From assembly GCA_002316015.1 (NCBI GenBank), contig DCCS01000038.1, forward strand, positions 16,794 through 33,751: DNA of 16,958 nt, given 5' to 3'. Below are positions 1-7,683 of the stretch, in pieces (positions within the stretch are counted from its first letter, which is position 1; every line of letters begins with the position of its first letter). The notes under the pieces are model-generated. The model was not told where the DNA came from. It ran no database searches and saw only the letters and a program-made list of their open reading frames with translations. Position numbers and translations under genes: made by a program. Source of the stretch: Prevotellaceae bacterium UBA1075 (GTDB lineage Bacteria; Bacteroidota; Bacteroidia; Bacteroidales; Bacteroidaceae).

Positions 1-2
1 AG

Positions 3-56
3 AAAGATGTGATGGTGAAGGTAGTGGTGAATTTGATAAATAAGGAGAATCGGTAA
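3..56 (+). CDS. Possible C-terminal tail of an upstream gene (partial)
   Basis: One frame is open from the window edge to a TAA at 54-56 and would encode about 17 residues ending in NKENR. The alternation of Val/Lys and Val/Asn resembles a terminal beta strand, and the orientation matches the genes that follow. The stretch is too short to prove coding or to assign a family. A second frame also stops nearby (TAA at 41-43), so the choice of frame is uncertain. Confidence 0.3.
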   Translation, partial: KDVMVKVVVNLINKENR

Positions 57-128
57 AGGTAAATCTGTAGAGTCACGACAAAATATACATTGAAATCATA
101 CTTAAAATGTGATAAATGAGAGTAATCC

Positions 129-1661
129 ATGACCAAACGAAATTATAAAATATTCATCTCCTATCGTCGTGACGACACCGCTGACAAGGCGGAGCATTTG
201 CTTTCTCTTTTGGAAGCATCAGGCTATAAGGGGTTCGTGAGTTTCGACAAAGAGAATCTGGAAGGCAGGTTCGACCTCGAGATTATGAGACGACTGGATG
301 CCTGTACAGACTTCATTGCTATCATCGGAACAGAAACCTTGGCAAATATCAAAAAGGAGGAAGCACAATGGTATCAAAAGTTGGCGACGTGTTCTGTTGA
401 GGACTTCCCTGCTCTTGAAGCCGCTTTCGTGGCAGAGAAATGCGGATGTCGCAAGACCAATGGTGAGGAAATCCGAGAAGATGACAAGCGCATCGACTTT
501 GTACGCTTGGAGATAGCACGTGCCATCGCCAATGGGAAAAATGTCATTCCTGTGGTTCCTGTCAATTCTGACAACTTCAATTTTGACAAATTGGAATTGC
601 CAGATGACATCAAGTTGTTCAACAAATACCAAGCAGAGAAATATCAAGATAGCAAGAACTTCCTGTTCAAGGATATTCTGCCAAGAATAAAGAAACATTT
701 GAAGACACGCTTATATAAATATCGCTTGCTTCAAATATGTGCCATCATGTTGTTGACCGTCTTTGTGATGTTTGGTATATTTATGGGTTCGGAATGGAGG
801 GCAGAGAGCAAGATGTTCAAGAGTTTGAGAAGCATGCCTGATTATGAGAAATTCCAGAAAAACACATGGTTCTATGGCAATCCATGCGCTGACAGCATCA
901 AAGAATTCGAATCGCTGAAAGGAACTGGCAACGTGCCTATCAATGACGCTATGGAACGAAAAACCGATGATTCCATTCGTGTGGACTGGAACCAAGATTG
1001 TTCCTTGGAGCAATTACGAGTGTTGCGGAAAATCATCAACAACATGATGCTCGTGCCAAAGGGAACTTTCTTGATGGGTACAACGAGAGAAGAGGGATTG
1101 GAGAATCCTCTTCATCAAGAGACGATAGAGAACGATTTCTATATGGCTAAGTTTGAGTTGACTCAGCGTGAATGGCATGTCGTGATGAATGATTCCATAA
1201 CAGGCAGCGACAAATGTCCTATGGTAAATATCTCATGGAACGACTGTATGAATTTCATCAATCAGCTGAATCACCTTACCGGGCTGGTCTTCAGTCTCCC
1301 GACGGAAGCCCAGTGGGAATATGCCGCAGGTTATTCAAACAAGAACTTCCCAAACAACGAATGTCCTGGCAAGGTGAAGATGCGCTATGCTGGTAGCGAC
1401 AATCCCGATGATGTGGCAGTCTATGCCACCAACAAACCGATGGAGGTAGGAAGCAAGAAGCCATGTGAACGAGAAATATACGACATGTCGGGTAATGTGG
1501 CGGAATGGTGCGCTTGCGAAGATGCAAGCATGGGAAAAAAGGATGTAAGAGGTGGCTCATATCAATCAACTTCCGATGAGGTGACCATCACATACGTGGA
1601 TTCTGCGACAGGAAGTGAAGGAAGCCCTACTATCGGAATGAGACTTATACTTAGCAGGTAA
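129..1661 (+). CDS. Membrane-anchored TIR domain protein with C-terminal FGE-sulfatase (lectin-like) domain
   Basis: The 510-residue product has three parts. Residues about 5-145 are a TIR domain: it opens with KIFISYRRDD, has the SFDKENLEGRF loop, and carries DFVRLEI with Glu128 where TIR NADases place the catalytic glutamate. Residues about 199-220 are one hydrophobic membrane segment. Residues about 306-510 are an FGE-sulfatase/SUMF1 domain (MMLVPKGTFLMG, SLPTEAQWEYAA, YDMSGNVAEW, RGGSY, GMRLI). I see no pair of cysteines at the usual formylglycine-generating site, so this domain is more likely a binding module than an oxidase. Expected topology is cytosolic TIR, one membrane pass and periplasmic FGE domain. 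The family precedent is TIR cleavage of NAD+; activity here is inferred. It is the first gene of a close-packed trio, with 42 bp to the next gene. The start is the first ATG in frame. Confidence 0.88.
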   Translation: MTKRNYKIFISYRRDDTADKAEHLLSLLEASGYKGFVSFDKENLEGRFDLEIMRRLDACTDFIAIIGTETLANIKKEEAQWYQKLATCSVEDFPALEAAFVAEKCGCRKTNGEEIREDDKRIDFVRLEIARAIANGKNVIPVVPVNSDNFNFDKLELPDDIKLFNKYQAEKYQDSKNFLFKDILPRIKKHLKTRLYKYRLLQICAIMLLTVFVMFGIFMGSEWRAESKMFKSLRSMPDYEKFQKNTWFYGNPCADSIKEFESLKGTGNVPINDAMERKTDDSIRVDWNQDCSLEQLRVLRKIINNMMLVPKGTFLMGTTREEGLENPLHQETIENDFYMAKFELTQREWHVVMNDSITGSDKCPMVNISWNDCMNFINQLNHLTGLVFSLPTEAQWEYAAGYSNKNFPNNECPGKVKMRYAGSDNPDDVAVYATNKPMEVGSKKPCEREIYDMSGNVAEWCACEDASMGKKDVRGGSYQSTSDEVTITYVDSATGSEGSPTIGMRLILSR

Positions 1662-1703
1662 TCAAAGTCATGATAACTTACCCAACAGCAAAATGTTTTC
1701 AAG

Positions 1704-2357
1704 ATGATAAAACAAACGATTATAACATTCTTATTGTGTGCATGTTCTTTCACTGCGGCATGTGCCCAGAGTCAAGATTTCATGAAGGTATATAAAGCCT
1801 GCCTAAAGGCACGGTCGTCAATGAACGGCAACAAAGGAAGCAAAACCGAGATAAGGGAGGCTCTGAAACTCATTACCGACGCTAAATGGTCGATGCTTAT
1901 CATGCAGAATGAAGATGTGAGTGGTGAGGCTAACATAAAAAGACACATGGTATTCACCACAAGTTTCTTCAATGAGATGACTAAGGGAAACAAGGTCTTT
2001 AAAAAGGCAAAAGAATATGCCAAGGAACAAACTGCCGATGCAAGAGGAGGCAATGTGTATCTTGGAACAAAATGTGTAGGGGCTGGCAAGAAGGTGACCT
2101 ACAAGATGAATCATATGGCCAAGACATTGCGGGTCGGAGCCGTTGCTGAGGTGAATGGTCTCATCAATCTGTCCGTAGTCATAAAGGATGACAGGGGGCA
2201 TGCCTCCAAGCCTTACAAGGTTACATCTGACGAATATCACGGAGCACCGAGCAGACTGCTTGATGAAATTAAAATGCCAAGTGGAAAAAGCGTGGTATAT
2301 ATTACCATCGAAAATAAATTTAAGGAGCCAAAAAGCGTGGCTATTATCGTGGAGTAA
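1704..2357 (+). CDS. Exported protein of unknown function between TIR and CHAT genes
   Basis: The product has 217 residues. It begins with a clear signal sequence (IKQTIITFLLCACSFTAACA) that could be cut after the ACA at residues 19-21; the TAAC at 17-20 is only a poor lipobox. The mature part has a Lys-rich helical section to about residue 115. After that comes a section rich in predicted beta strand (VGAGKKVTYKMNHMAKTLRV, then alternating hydrophobic strands) ending in SVAIIVE. I recognise no family. It lies 42 bp after the TIR-FGE gene and 15 bp before the CHAT gene, so the three are probably co-transcribed. Being exported like its CHAT neighbour, it could be a CHAT substrate or partner, but nothing in the sequence proves this. 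Confidence 0.8.
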   Translation: MIKQTIITFLLCACSFTAACAQSQDFMKVYKACLKARSSMNGNKGSKTEIREALKLITDAKWSMLIMQNEDVSGEANIKRHMVFTTSFFNEMTKGNKVFKKAKEYAKEQTADARGGNVYLGTKCVGAGKKVTYKMNHMAKTLRVGAVAEVNGLINLSVVIKDDRGHASKPYKVTSDEYHGAPSRLLDEIKMPSGKSVVYITIENKFKEPKSVAIIVE

Positions 2358-2372
2358 GTAAATTTGTAAATC

Positions 2373-5135
2373 ATGAAAAGAAGTACTATATTCATCGGTT
2401 TGTTGCTATCTGCTACTTCCGTCACGGCACAGACGGAAACGGCAAAGACTTTGTACAAGGAAGCAACAGCCGACCGATCCAAAATGGAGCAGTTTCTGAA
2501 ACGCGACTTCTCCGCAGTGGATTCCATCTCCATGCATGGCCTTGCCGTCATGCTGTATCGCGACAAAGATTATCGTTCTGCTGGAAGATGTTGGGAGATA
2601 GCCTTGCAAAAAGTCAAAAAACATGGCAAAGCGTATGAGCAGATACTCAACGCCATGTCTTCCGCATATACAGAGTTGGAAGATGTAGACAAAATTATGA
2701 TGGTGATGGAGTTGATGGAAGAACACAACCAGCACGAACTCGCCCTGCCTTGCAATGATTACAAGTGCAAGCTGGAGCGAGCGCAATATTATATCATGCG
2801 TGGAGATGAGTCAAAAGCACGTGAACACATACAGGAGAGTTTGAATCTCTGCCAGACAGAAGAACAACGTATTGAAGTAGAGGAAACTTATGCAAAGATA
2901 TTGTTTGATGTGCGTGATTTCCTAAGCTGCGCTCAATATTATCTCTCTGCCTCTAACCGTTGGAAAAAACTTGGTACGAACCAAGTACATGTGGGTACTG
3001 ACATATATTGGGCAGCAAAGAATTATATGCTTGCCAGCCAACATGATAAGGCTGAAGTGTGCTCAAGAGATGCTATAGACTGTTTCAAAGGACAAAAAGA
3101 CGATGACGAAAAGAAATTCTATCTGATGAGCATCCTTAGTCTTGGCGATGCACTGTTCTGCCAGCAGAAATACCAAGAAGCTTTGGATACATACCAGATA
3201 GAGTTAGATGGATATTCGGCTTGGAAACCAAAGAGTGAGAAACATGCCGATGCACTGGAGGATATGGCAAAAGTGGAAGTAAGGTTGAAGAAGTTTGAGG
3301 ATGCCAAAAAGCACTATCAAGCGGCACTGGACATATACAAGTCCCTAAACCTTGATGCGAAATACTCGAATACCTATTCTTCATTGTTGGTATGTTTGCG
3401 CAAAGCTGGTGACAATGATGCCGCAGACAAGATGGAACAAGATGCCGAGAGCAACCGCAAGGCTGTGTATCAGCGTCTGTTGGACGAAGAATTGCCATCT
3501 CTTGAGACCACAAGAAAATATTTGGGCTCCACAGTCTACACCAATTCGCTCTACACGATTGCAGGTTGCTATTCCGGAACCAACAACTACATAAAAGCCT
3601 CCGAATTCTACGCCTTATACTCCGATAATCTGAGAGACATGCTTCGTGAACGTTTTGCCTTGATGACGGAAAAGGCTCGCAGCAGGGTGTGGAAAGAACA
3701 GCAGCAAAACATTGATGATTTCTGTTATGGCATCGCCACATTGCTAGACTCGGCAACAAACAGGATGCAGGATTTCATACCTACGTTCTATAATCTAGAA
3801 CTATTGTCTAAGGGTATCATGCTCAACTCCAGCATTGAATTTGAGAAAGTTTTAGGTAGCACAGCTGACAAGAGTCTAAAGGAAGCCTGGCAAAAGATAA
3901 AGGAAAACCTGCAAGAGATCGACCGACTTCAAACTGAGGCTTCAGACGAGAACTTACAGAAAGTTCTTGCCTTGAAAGAGCAGAACATTCCATTGGAGCA
4001 GAAGCTGATGAAAGGCTGTAAGGAAGTGAAAGACTATACAGAATACCTTTCTTATACTTGGCAAGATGTACAAAAGCATCTTGATGATGATGACGTTGCC
4101 ATCGAGTTTACAGCGGTACAATTATCCCCACTCGATAAGGACACATATCTTCTGGCTCTTATCCTCAACAAGACTGGTCAACCTGTGATGGAATTAGTAA
4201 GCACACGAGCCATCATCAAGAATCTTGCAAACAAAGATGACCTTTACGACAATGCTGCATACAATGGCTTTTTCTGGAATGGAGCCTTGAAAAAGCATCT
4301 GGAGGGCAAGAAGCGTATATTCTTTGCGCCAAACAATATGCTCAGCAATGTTGCTGTAGAATATCTGAGAGATGGCGACAAGCCTTTCTCCGAGAAATAT
4401 GCAGTGTATCGGGTTTCTTCTACCAAAGAACTCTGCAAGGCACACCATGCCTCAACAGGCAAAACCATAAGCATTTTTGGAGACATCGATTATGAGTCAG
4501 CAAAAGTGGCAAAGAAGCGTGTCGGCTTCGGTCAGTTGAAGTATTCTCGTCCAGAGATAGAGGCGGTAGAAAAGGTTATGAGGAAACAGTATAAGGTGAA
4601 AGTGTATGATAGAGCCAAAGCTACTGAATATGCTTTCCGTAGTTTATCTGACAATTGTCCTGCTGTATTGCACATCTCTTCGCATGGCGAGTATAAGGGA
4701 GACAGTAAGACTGGTGAGGATGAGGCCATGCAAATGAGTGTGCTGGCATTGGCAGGAAGCAACCAAACAGACAAATCAGAAAATGAGGACGGATATGTTT
4801 CTGCTGCTGACGTGGCAAGCATGAATCTTCGCCAATGTGATATGGCAGTATTGTCCGCATGCCATACAGGAATTGGCGGACAAGGCGCAGATGGAATCTT
4901 CGGATTGCAGCGTGGTTTCAAGAATGCAGGTGTGCATACTTTGCTGATGTCACTCAAATCAGTATCAGATGAAGCAACTTTTAAGTTGATGGCATCCTTC
5001 TATGAGGGTTTGGCAAAAGGACTGCCAAAACGTGAAGCGCTTGTTAAGGCTCAGCAGTATCTCCGTGAAAATGGTTTTGCCAAAGGTAATCTGTGGGCTC
5101 CATTTATTCTGTTGGATGCTTTTGATGCAAAATAG
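2373..5135 (+). CDS. Exported TPR-CHAT protease-like protein
   Basis: The 920-residue product begins with a signal peptide (MKRSTIFIGLLLSATSVTA, likely cut before Gln20). Residues about 50-370 are repeated helix pairs of TPR type, for example EALDTYQIELDGY and DAKKHYQAALDIYKSL. A long helical linker follows (about 375-560). The C-terminal CHAT domain (about 640-918) is related to caspases and separases. Both expected catalytic residues are present: His771 in HISSHGE and Cys830 in LSACHTG. After these come GADGIFGLQRGF and a final helix-strand unit ending in WAPFILLDAF, as usual for the family. CHAT proteins are cysteine peptidases, often regulated through TPR arrays. The signal peptide places this one in the periplasm or on the outer membrane, whereas well-studied bacterial CHAT proteases are cytosolic. 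It follows the 217-residue exported gene by 15 bp. Confidence 0.9.
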   Translation: MKRSTIFIGLLLSATSVTAQTETAKTLYKEATADRSKMEQFLKRDFSAVDSISMHGLAVMLYRDKDYRSAGRCWEIALQKVKKHGKAYEQILNAMSSAYTELEDVDKIMMVMELMEEHNQHELALPCNDYKCKLERAQYYIMRGDESKAREHIQESLNLCQTEEQRIEVEETYAKILFDVRDFLSCAQYYLSASNRWKKLGTNQVHVGTDIYWAAKNYMLASQHDKAEVCSRDAIDCFKGQKDDDEKKFYLMSILSLGDALFCQQKYQEALDTYQIELDGYSAWKPKSEKHADALEDMAKVEVRLKKFEDAKKHYQAALDIYKSLNLDAKYSNTYSSLLVCLRKAGDNDAADKMEQDAESNRKAVYQRLLDEELPSLETTRKYLGSTVYTNSLYTIAGCYSGTNNYIKASEFYALYSDNLRDMLRERFALMTEKARSRVWKEQQQNIDDFCYGIATLLDSATNRMQDFIPTFYNLELLSKGIMLNSSIEFEKVLGSTADKSLKEAWQKIKENLQEIDRLQTEASDENLQKVLALKEQNIPLEQKLMKGCKEVKDYTEYLSYTWQDVQKHLDDDDVAIEFTAVQLSPLDKDTYLLALILNKTGQPVMELVSTRAIIKNLANKDDLYDNAAYNGFFWNGALKKHLEGKKRIFFAPNNMLSNVAVEYLRDGDKPFSEKYAVYRVSSTKELCKAHHASTGKTISIFGDIDYESAKVAKKRVGFGQLKYSRPEIEAVEKVMRKQYKVKVYDRAKATEYAFRSLSDNCPAVLHISSHGEYKGDSKTGEDEAMQMSVLALAGSNQTDKSENEDGYVSAADVASMNLRQCDMAVLSACHTGIGGQGADGIFGLQRGFKNAGVHTLLMSLKSVSDEATFKLMASFYEGLAKGLPKREALVKAQQYLRENGFAKGNLWAPFILLDAFDAK

Positions 5136-5226
5136 ATGAACTACTCATATGTGGCACAGATAGACATAGACACCATAACCAGCATGGACAGAAATTTATC
5201 AATGTTACACTTACAAAGTGAAACCA

Positions 5227-5270
5227 GGCCACTTTCCACAAGTAATTAGGCAACTATCCACGAGTAATAA
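5227..5270 (+). repeat. Two tandem copies of an imperfect 22-bp repeat
   Basis: Copies at 5227-5248 and 5249-5270 agree at 18 of 22 positions (GGCnACTnTCCACnAGTAAT core). A third copy starts with GGCA at 5271 and then diverges. The repeats lie in the 233-bp gap between the CHAT and RyR genes. Read on the minus strand, the second copy contains CGTGGATAGTT, which shares its GTGGAT core and its 22-bp period with the array at the right end of the window. Confidence 0.7.
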
Positions 5271-5368
5271 GGCAGATTACTAAAACAAAACGGGAAAAAC
5301 ACTCATACCCAAACGATAGATTTTCATCACAGTTTTTCTCTTTCAATATAGTTAAACCAATAAATCAA

Positions 5369-5668
5369 ATGGAGATGAACAAGAATAATTATACGCCCCA
5401 TCCTGTTGATACGAAGGACGTGGATCTGCCCAAGGAACTTAATGCATTGGCAGAGGATATAGCCAAGAACGTGCATGAGGTATGGTCGGCTGCTCGTATG
5501 AAGGACGGTTGGACGTATGGAGAGGAACGTAACGATGCAGAGAAAAAGCACCCTTGCCTCGTGCCTTATGAGGAACTATCAGAAGAAGAGAAGGAATACG
5601 ACCGCAATACGTCTATTGAAACCATTAAACTCATTTTGAAATTGGGTTTCAGGATTACAAGGGACTGA
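5369..5668 (+). CDS. Stand-alone RyR (ryanodine-receptor repeat) domain protein
   Basis: The 99-residue product is almost entirely one RyR domain. Visible signatures are YTPHPVDTKDVDLP (8-21), NVHEVW (34-39), GWTYG (47-51), HPCLVPYEEL (61-70), EKEYDRN (74-80) and the terminal helix TIKLILKLGFRI. In animal ryanodine receptors this domain occurs as a repeat in the cytosolic part. Bacterial versions occur alone or fused to signalling and conflict domains and have been proposed to bind nucleotide-derived ligands; no ligand is evident here. Translation may begin at Met1 or Met3. The gene lies 233 bp downstream of the CHAT gene and is closed off by a strong terminator 27 bp after its stop, so it is probably its own transcription unit or the last gene of the upstream one. 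Confidence 0.88.
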   Translation: MEMNKNNYTPHPVDTKDVDLPKELNALAEDIAKNVHEVWSAARMKDGWTYGEERNDAEKKHPCLVPYEELSEEEKEYDRNTSIETIKLILKLGFRITRD

Positions 5669-5694
5669 CGCCAATAAGGCCATTACGACAAAAG

Positions 5695-5735
5695 CGAGAT
5701 TTGGGAATAAAGAAAACCAAGTCTCGTTTTTTTTT
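5695..5735 (+). terminator. Intrinsic terminator after the RyR gene
   Basis: A 10-bp stem pairs CGAGATTTGG (5695-5704) with CCAAGTCTCG (5717-5726), with one G-T pair. The loop is 12 nt, and nine consecutive T residues follow at 5727-5735. It separates the RyR gene from the downstream operon. Confidence 0.9.
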
Positions 5736-5824
5736 ATTTTTGTTTGATAGGTTTTGATGACTTGCGACATCTCTATTATAAAACGATTAGAAGTTGCGCT
5801 CGACACGAACAAGAGTACTAAGAT

Positions 5825-6286
5825 ATGGCAAAGTCTGTTTGTGTATGCGATCAAGATGCAGATGTGGCTATCAAGACTATGATGGCTGCTGTGGTTGGAA
5901 CAGCTGTCATTCCTGCTCATGTAAATTGGGCCTTGACGGCTTCTGCAATGGGTGCAGGTGCTGTTGCAATAGGAAGGTGCTATGGCGTGCAGTTGACCAA
6001 AGATGAAGGTTGGAAGTTCGTCAAGCAGTTTGTACTCAGTGCAGGCATGTGGTTCCTCTCGATGAATGTCGGTTCGAAGATATTGTCAATGCTTATGGAG
6101 TCAACTGGATTTGGCTATGCCGTTGGTGCAGCTCTTGATGCTGCGACATCTGCTGCATTTGCCTGGGCTATCGGTTCAACGGCAAAGGCATATTTCAGAA
6201 ACGAGTATCTCGGTAAATCAAAACTTACGAAAGAAGAGCTTGGCGAGATTTTCCGCAAGGCATTCAGAGACCAAAAGAACAAGTAA
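5825..6286 (+). CDS. DUF697-like small membrane protein
   Basis: The 153-residue product has hydrophobic, Ala/Gly-rich segments at about 17-50, 68-92 and 96-120, with a charged tail (KLTKEELGEIFRKAF). The order of motifs resembles DUF697, a helical domain often found next to or fused to GTPases: AVIPAHVNWAL, then AIGRCYGVQLTKDEG, then a membrane helix, then GYAVGAALDAATSAAFAWAIG and AYF. No GTPase gene is present in the window. It is the first gene of the apparent nine-gene operon, just downstream of a terminator, so a promoter should lie in 5736-5824. I see only a poor TAGGTTTTG candidate at 5748-5756. A role in membrane association or perturbation is inferred. The family call rests on motif memory. 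Confidence 0.72.
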   Translation: MAKSVCVCDQDADVAIKTMMAAVVGTAVIPAHVNWALTASAMGAGAVAIGRCYGVQLTKDEGWKFVKQFVLSAGMWFLSMNVGSKILSMLMESTGFGYAVGAALDAATSAAFAWAIGSTAKAYFRNEYLGKSKLTKEELGEIFRKAFRDQKNK

Positions 6287-6323
6287 GTAAAAGTAAAACT
6301 AAAACTATAAAGACGAATACACT

Positions 6324-6779
6324 ATGTTTGAATTCTTTGAAAGATTAGGCGACCTGTTCTCTAATGGAGATGGTAGCCATTACGATACAAATGGACACGA
6401 GAGTGTGTTTGATGGATTTGATGGTTCTACGCTTGATCTATCCCAACATAGTCCTGATGATATAGAGGATGCTGTGCGAAACGCGTTGGGAACAGGTGAC
6501 GGGTTGCATGATACCAGTCACGGATATGATATCTCGTTTGGTGCAGCACCGGATGTGGATGCCCGCAATTTGGCCAAATCATCATTGATAACGCGGCTCA
6601 ATACCAATCATATCTACACTACAAATCTATGTACAGACAACTTGTGGGGAGGACTGGCTTCCTATTCGGGAGACAAGGTGTATGATGCCATCAACGATGC
6701 TCGTGATCATGGACGGATCAGCGACTCTGTATACAAAGACTTGATAAAGCTACTGAAGAAAGCATGTCACACACAGTAA
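6324..6779 (+). CDS. Small acidic protein of unknown function
   Basis: The 151-residue product is soluble, with no signal peptide. The first 70 residues are rich in Asp, Gly, Ser and His (DLFSNGDGSHYDTNGHES, DGLHDTSHGYDISFG) and look flexible. The second half looks folded (RNLAKSSLITRLNTNHIY, NLWGGLASYSGDKVYDAINDA) and ends in a Lys-rich helix (YKDLIKLLKKA). I recognise no family. It lies 37 bp after the DUF697-like gene and 10 bp before the next small ORF, all on one strand, so it is best treated as a component of the operon. Confidence 0.72.
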   Translation: MFEFFERLGDLFSNGDGSHYDTNGHESVFDGFDGSTLDLSQHSPDDIEDAVRNALGTGDGLHDTSHGYDISFGAAPDVDARNLAKSSLITRLNTNHIYTTNLCTDNLWGGLASYSGDKVYDAINDARDHGRISDSVYKDLIKLLKKACHTQ

Positions 6780-6789
6780 TCTATATATT

Positions 6790-7026
6790 ATGAGTAGGAT
6801 TTATGATAGGATAAAAGGGCTGCTACCCAAGAAGGTTTCAGCCAATAGCGATAATTCTGATGAACAACCCAAACGTTCGGAAGAAGAATTGGAGACGATA
6901 TGCGAAAGCAAATCGTTGCTTCAAAAAAAACACAAGATAGTATTAGGGAAATATGGTTGCTATGCATGGAACCATTTATGTGAAGACAATGAGAATCAAA
7001 TACGCGACAATCAGCAAGACTGGTAG
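6790..7026 (+). CDS. Small charged ORF overlapping the PP2C gene
   Basis: A 78-residue ORF begins 10 bp after the previous stop. Its N-terminus is plausible (MSRIYDRIKGLLPKK, then an acidic stretch QPKRSEEELETICES). Its last 25 residues look less protein-like and overlap the PP2C gene by 38 bp in another frame. A run of eight A at 6923-6930 sits in the middle. If that run were one base longer or shorter, one of the resulting frames would end at TGA 6981-6983, five bases before the PP2C ATG. The true C-terminus may therefore differ because of a sequencing indel or slippage. No domain is recognised. Confidence 0.5.
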   Translation: MSRIYDRIKGLLPKKVSANSDNSDEQPKRSEEELETICESKSLLQKKHKIVLGKYGCYAWNHLCEDNENQIRDNQQDW

Positions 7027-7672
7027 GCGAAGCAATAATGAAGATTGCTTTAACGTCCTGGAAATGCCAGAGCACAACCGCTTTATGGGTATAGTATGTG
7101 ACGGCATGGGCGGTCATTCTTTTGGCGAGGTGGCAAGTGAGGCGGTCTGCGATGCCATTTCAAAATACTGGCAGGAGAAGTCAGACACTCCAGACTGTGA
7201 GACAAAAGTTGTTATGGCTTGTAAAATGGCTTGTAATGCCATCAACCAAAAGTCATGCGACCTCAGCCATGCAGAGATGGGTACTACGATGGTCATGGCC
7301 AGCATAGAAGGTGGTAAGGTGACAATAGCCCATATGGGCGACAGCCGTTGCTATCTGCAAAGGCAAGGTGAGGGATTGCTTTACCAGACCGAGGACCATG
7401 TGCGTATCGACTTCGGGTGGGAAATTGTGGAACGCTGTTTCTTCACCTATCACCCGGAAATCGCTGTTCCTGACATCAGGCAGTTCACCATTCAGAGAGG
7501 AGACAGGATATTACTCTGTTCTGATGGCTTGTACAAGAGCATGGCACCCGACATCCTGCAAGCAAGGATATTAGATGACAAGCCCTTGGAAGATATACTC
7601 GACGAGTTTGACACAATCTGTCAAAAGCAAGGTGATGACAACTATACTGCAATATTGATTGAAATAGAATAA
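6989..7672 (+). CDS. PP2C-family serine/threonine protein phosphatase
   Basis: The 227-residue product carries the PPM/PP2C set in order: RRSNNED (13-19), VCDGMGGH (36-43), EMGTTMVMA (97-104), AHMGDSRCYL (114-123), TEDH (134-137), LLCSDGLYKSM (175-185) and DDNYTAILIEI near the end. The metal-binding aspartates Asp19, Asp38, Asp179 and Asp217 are present, so a Mn/Mg-dependent phosphatase is expected. I chose 6989 because MRIKYATIS is the normal domain start. An in-frame ATG at 6953 would add 12 residues and deepen the overlap with the upstream ORF. No Ser/Thr kinase is in the window, so its phosphoprotein substrate is unknown. It is probably cytosolic. The next gene starts 11 bp downstream. 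Confidence 0.9.
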   Translation: MRIKYATISKTGRRSNNEDCFNVLEMPEHNRFMGIVCDGMGGHSFGEVASEAVCDAISKYWQEKSDTPDCETKVVMACKMACNAINQKSCDLSHAEMGTTMVMASIEGGKVTIAHMGDSRCYLQRQGEGLLYQTEDHVRIDFGWEIVERCFFTYHPEIAVPDIRQFTIQRGDRILLCSDGLYKSMAPDILQARILDDKPLEDILDEFDTICQKQGDDNYTAILIEIE

Positions 7673-7683
7673 AAAGAGACAAG

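Noticed and set aside
129..1661. Diversity-generating retroelement target (the FGE/lectin fold is a common target)
   Set aside because: There is no reverse transcriptase and no template repeat in the window, and the C-terminus shows no adenine-directed variable pattern that I can see.
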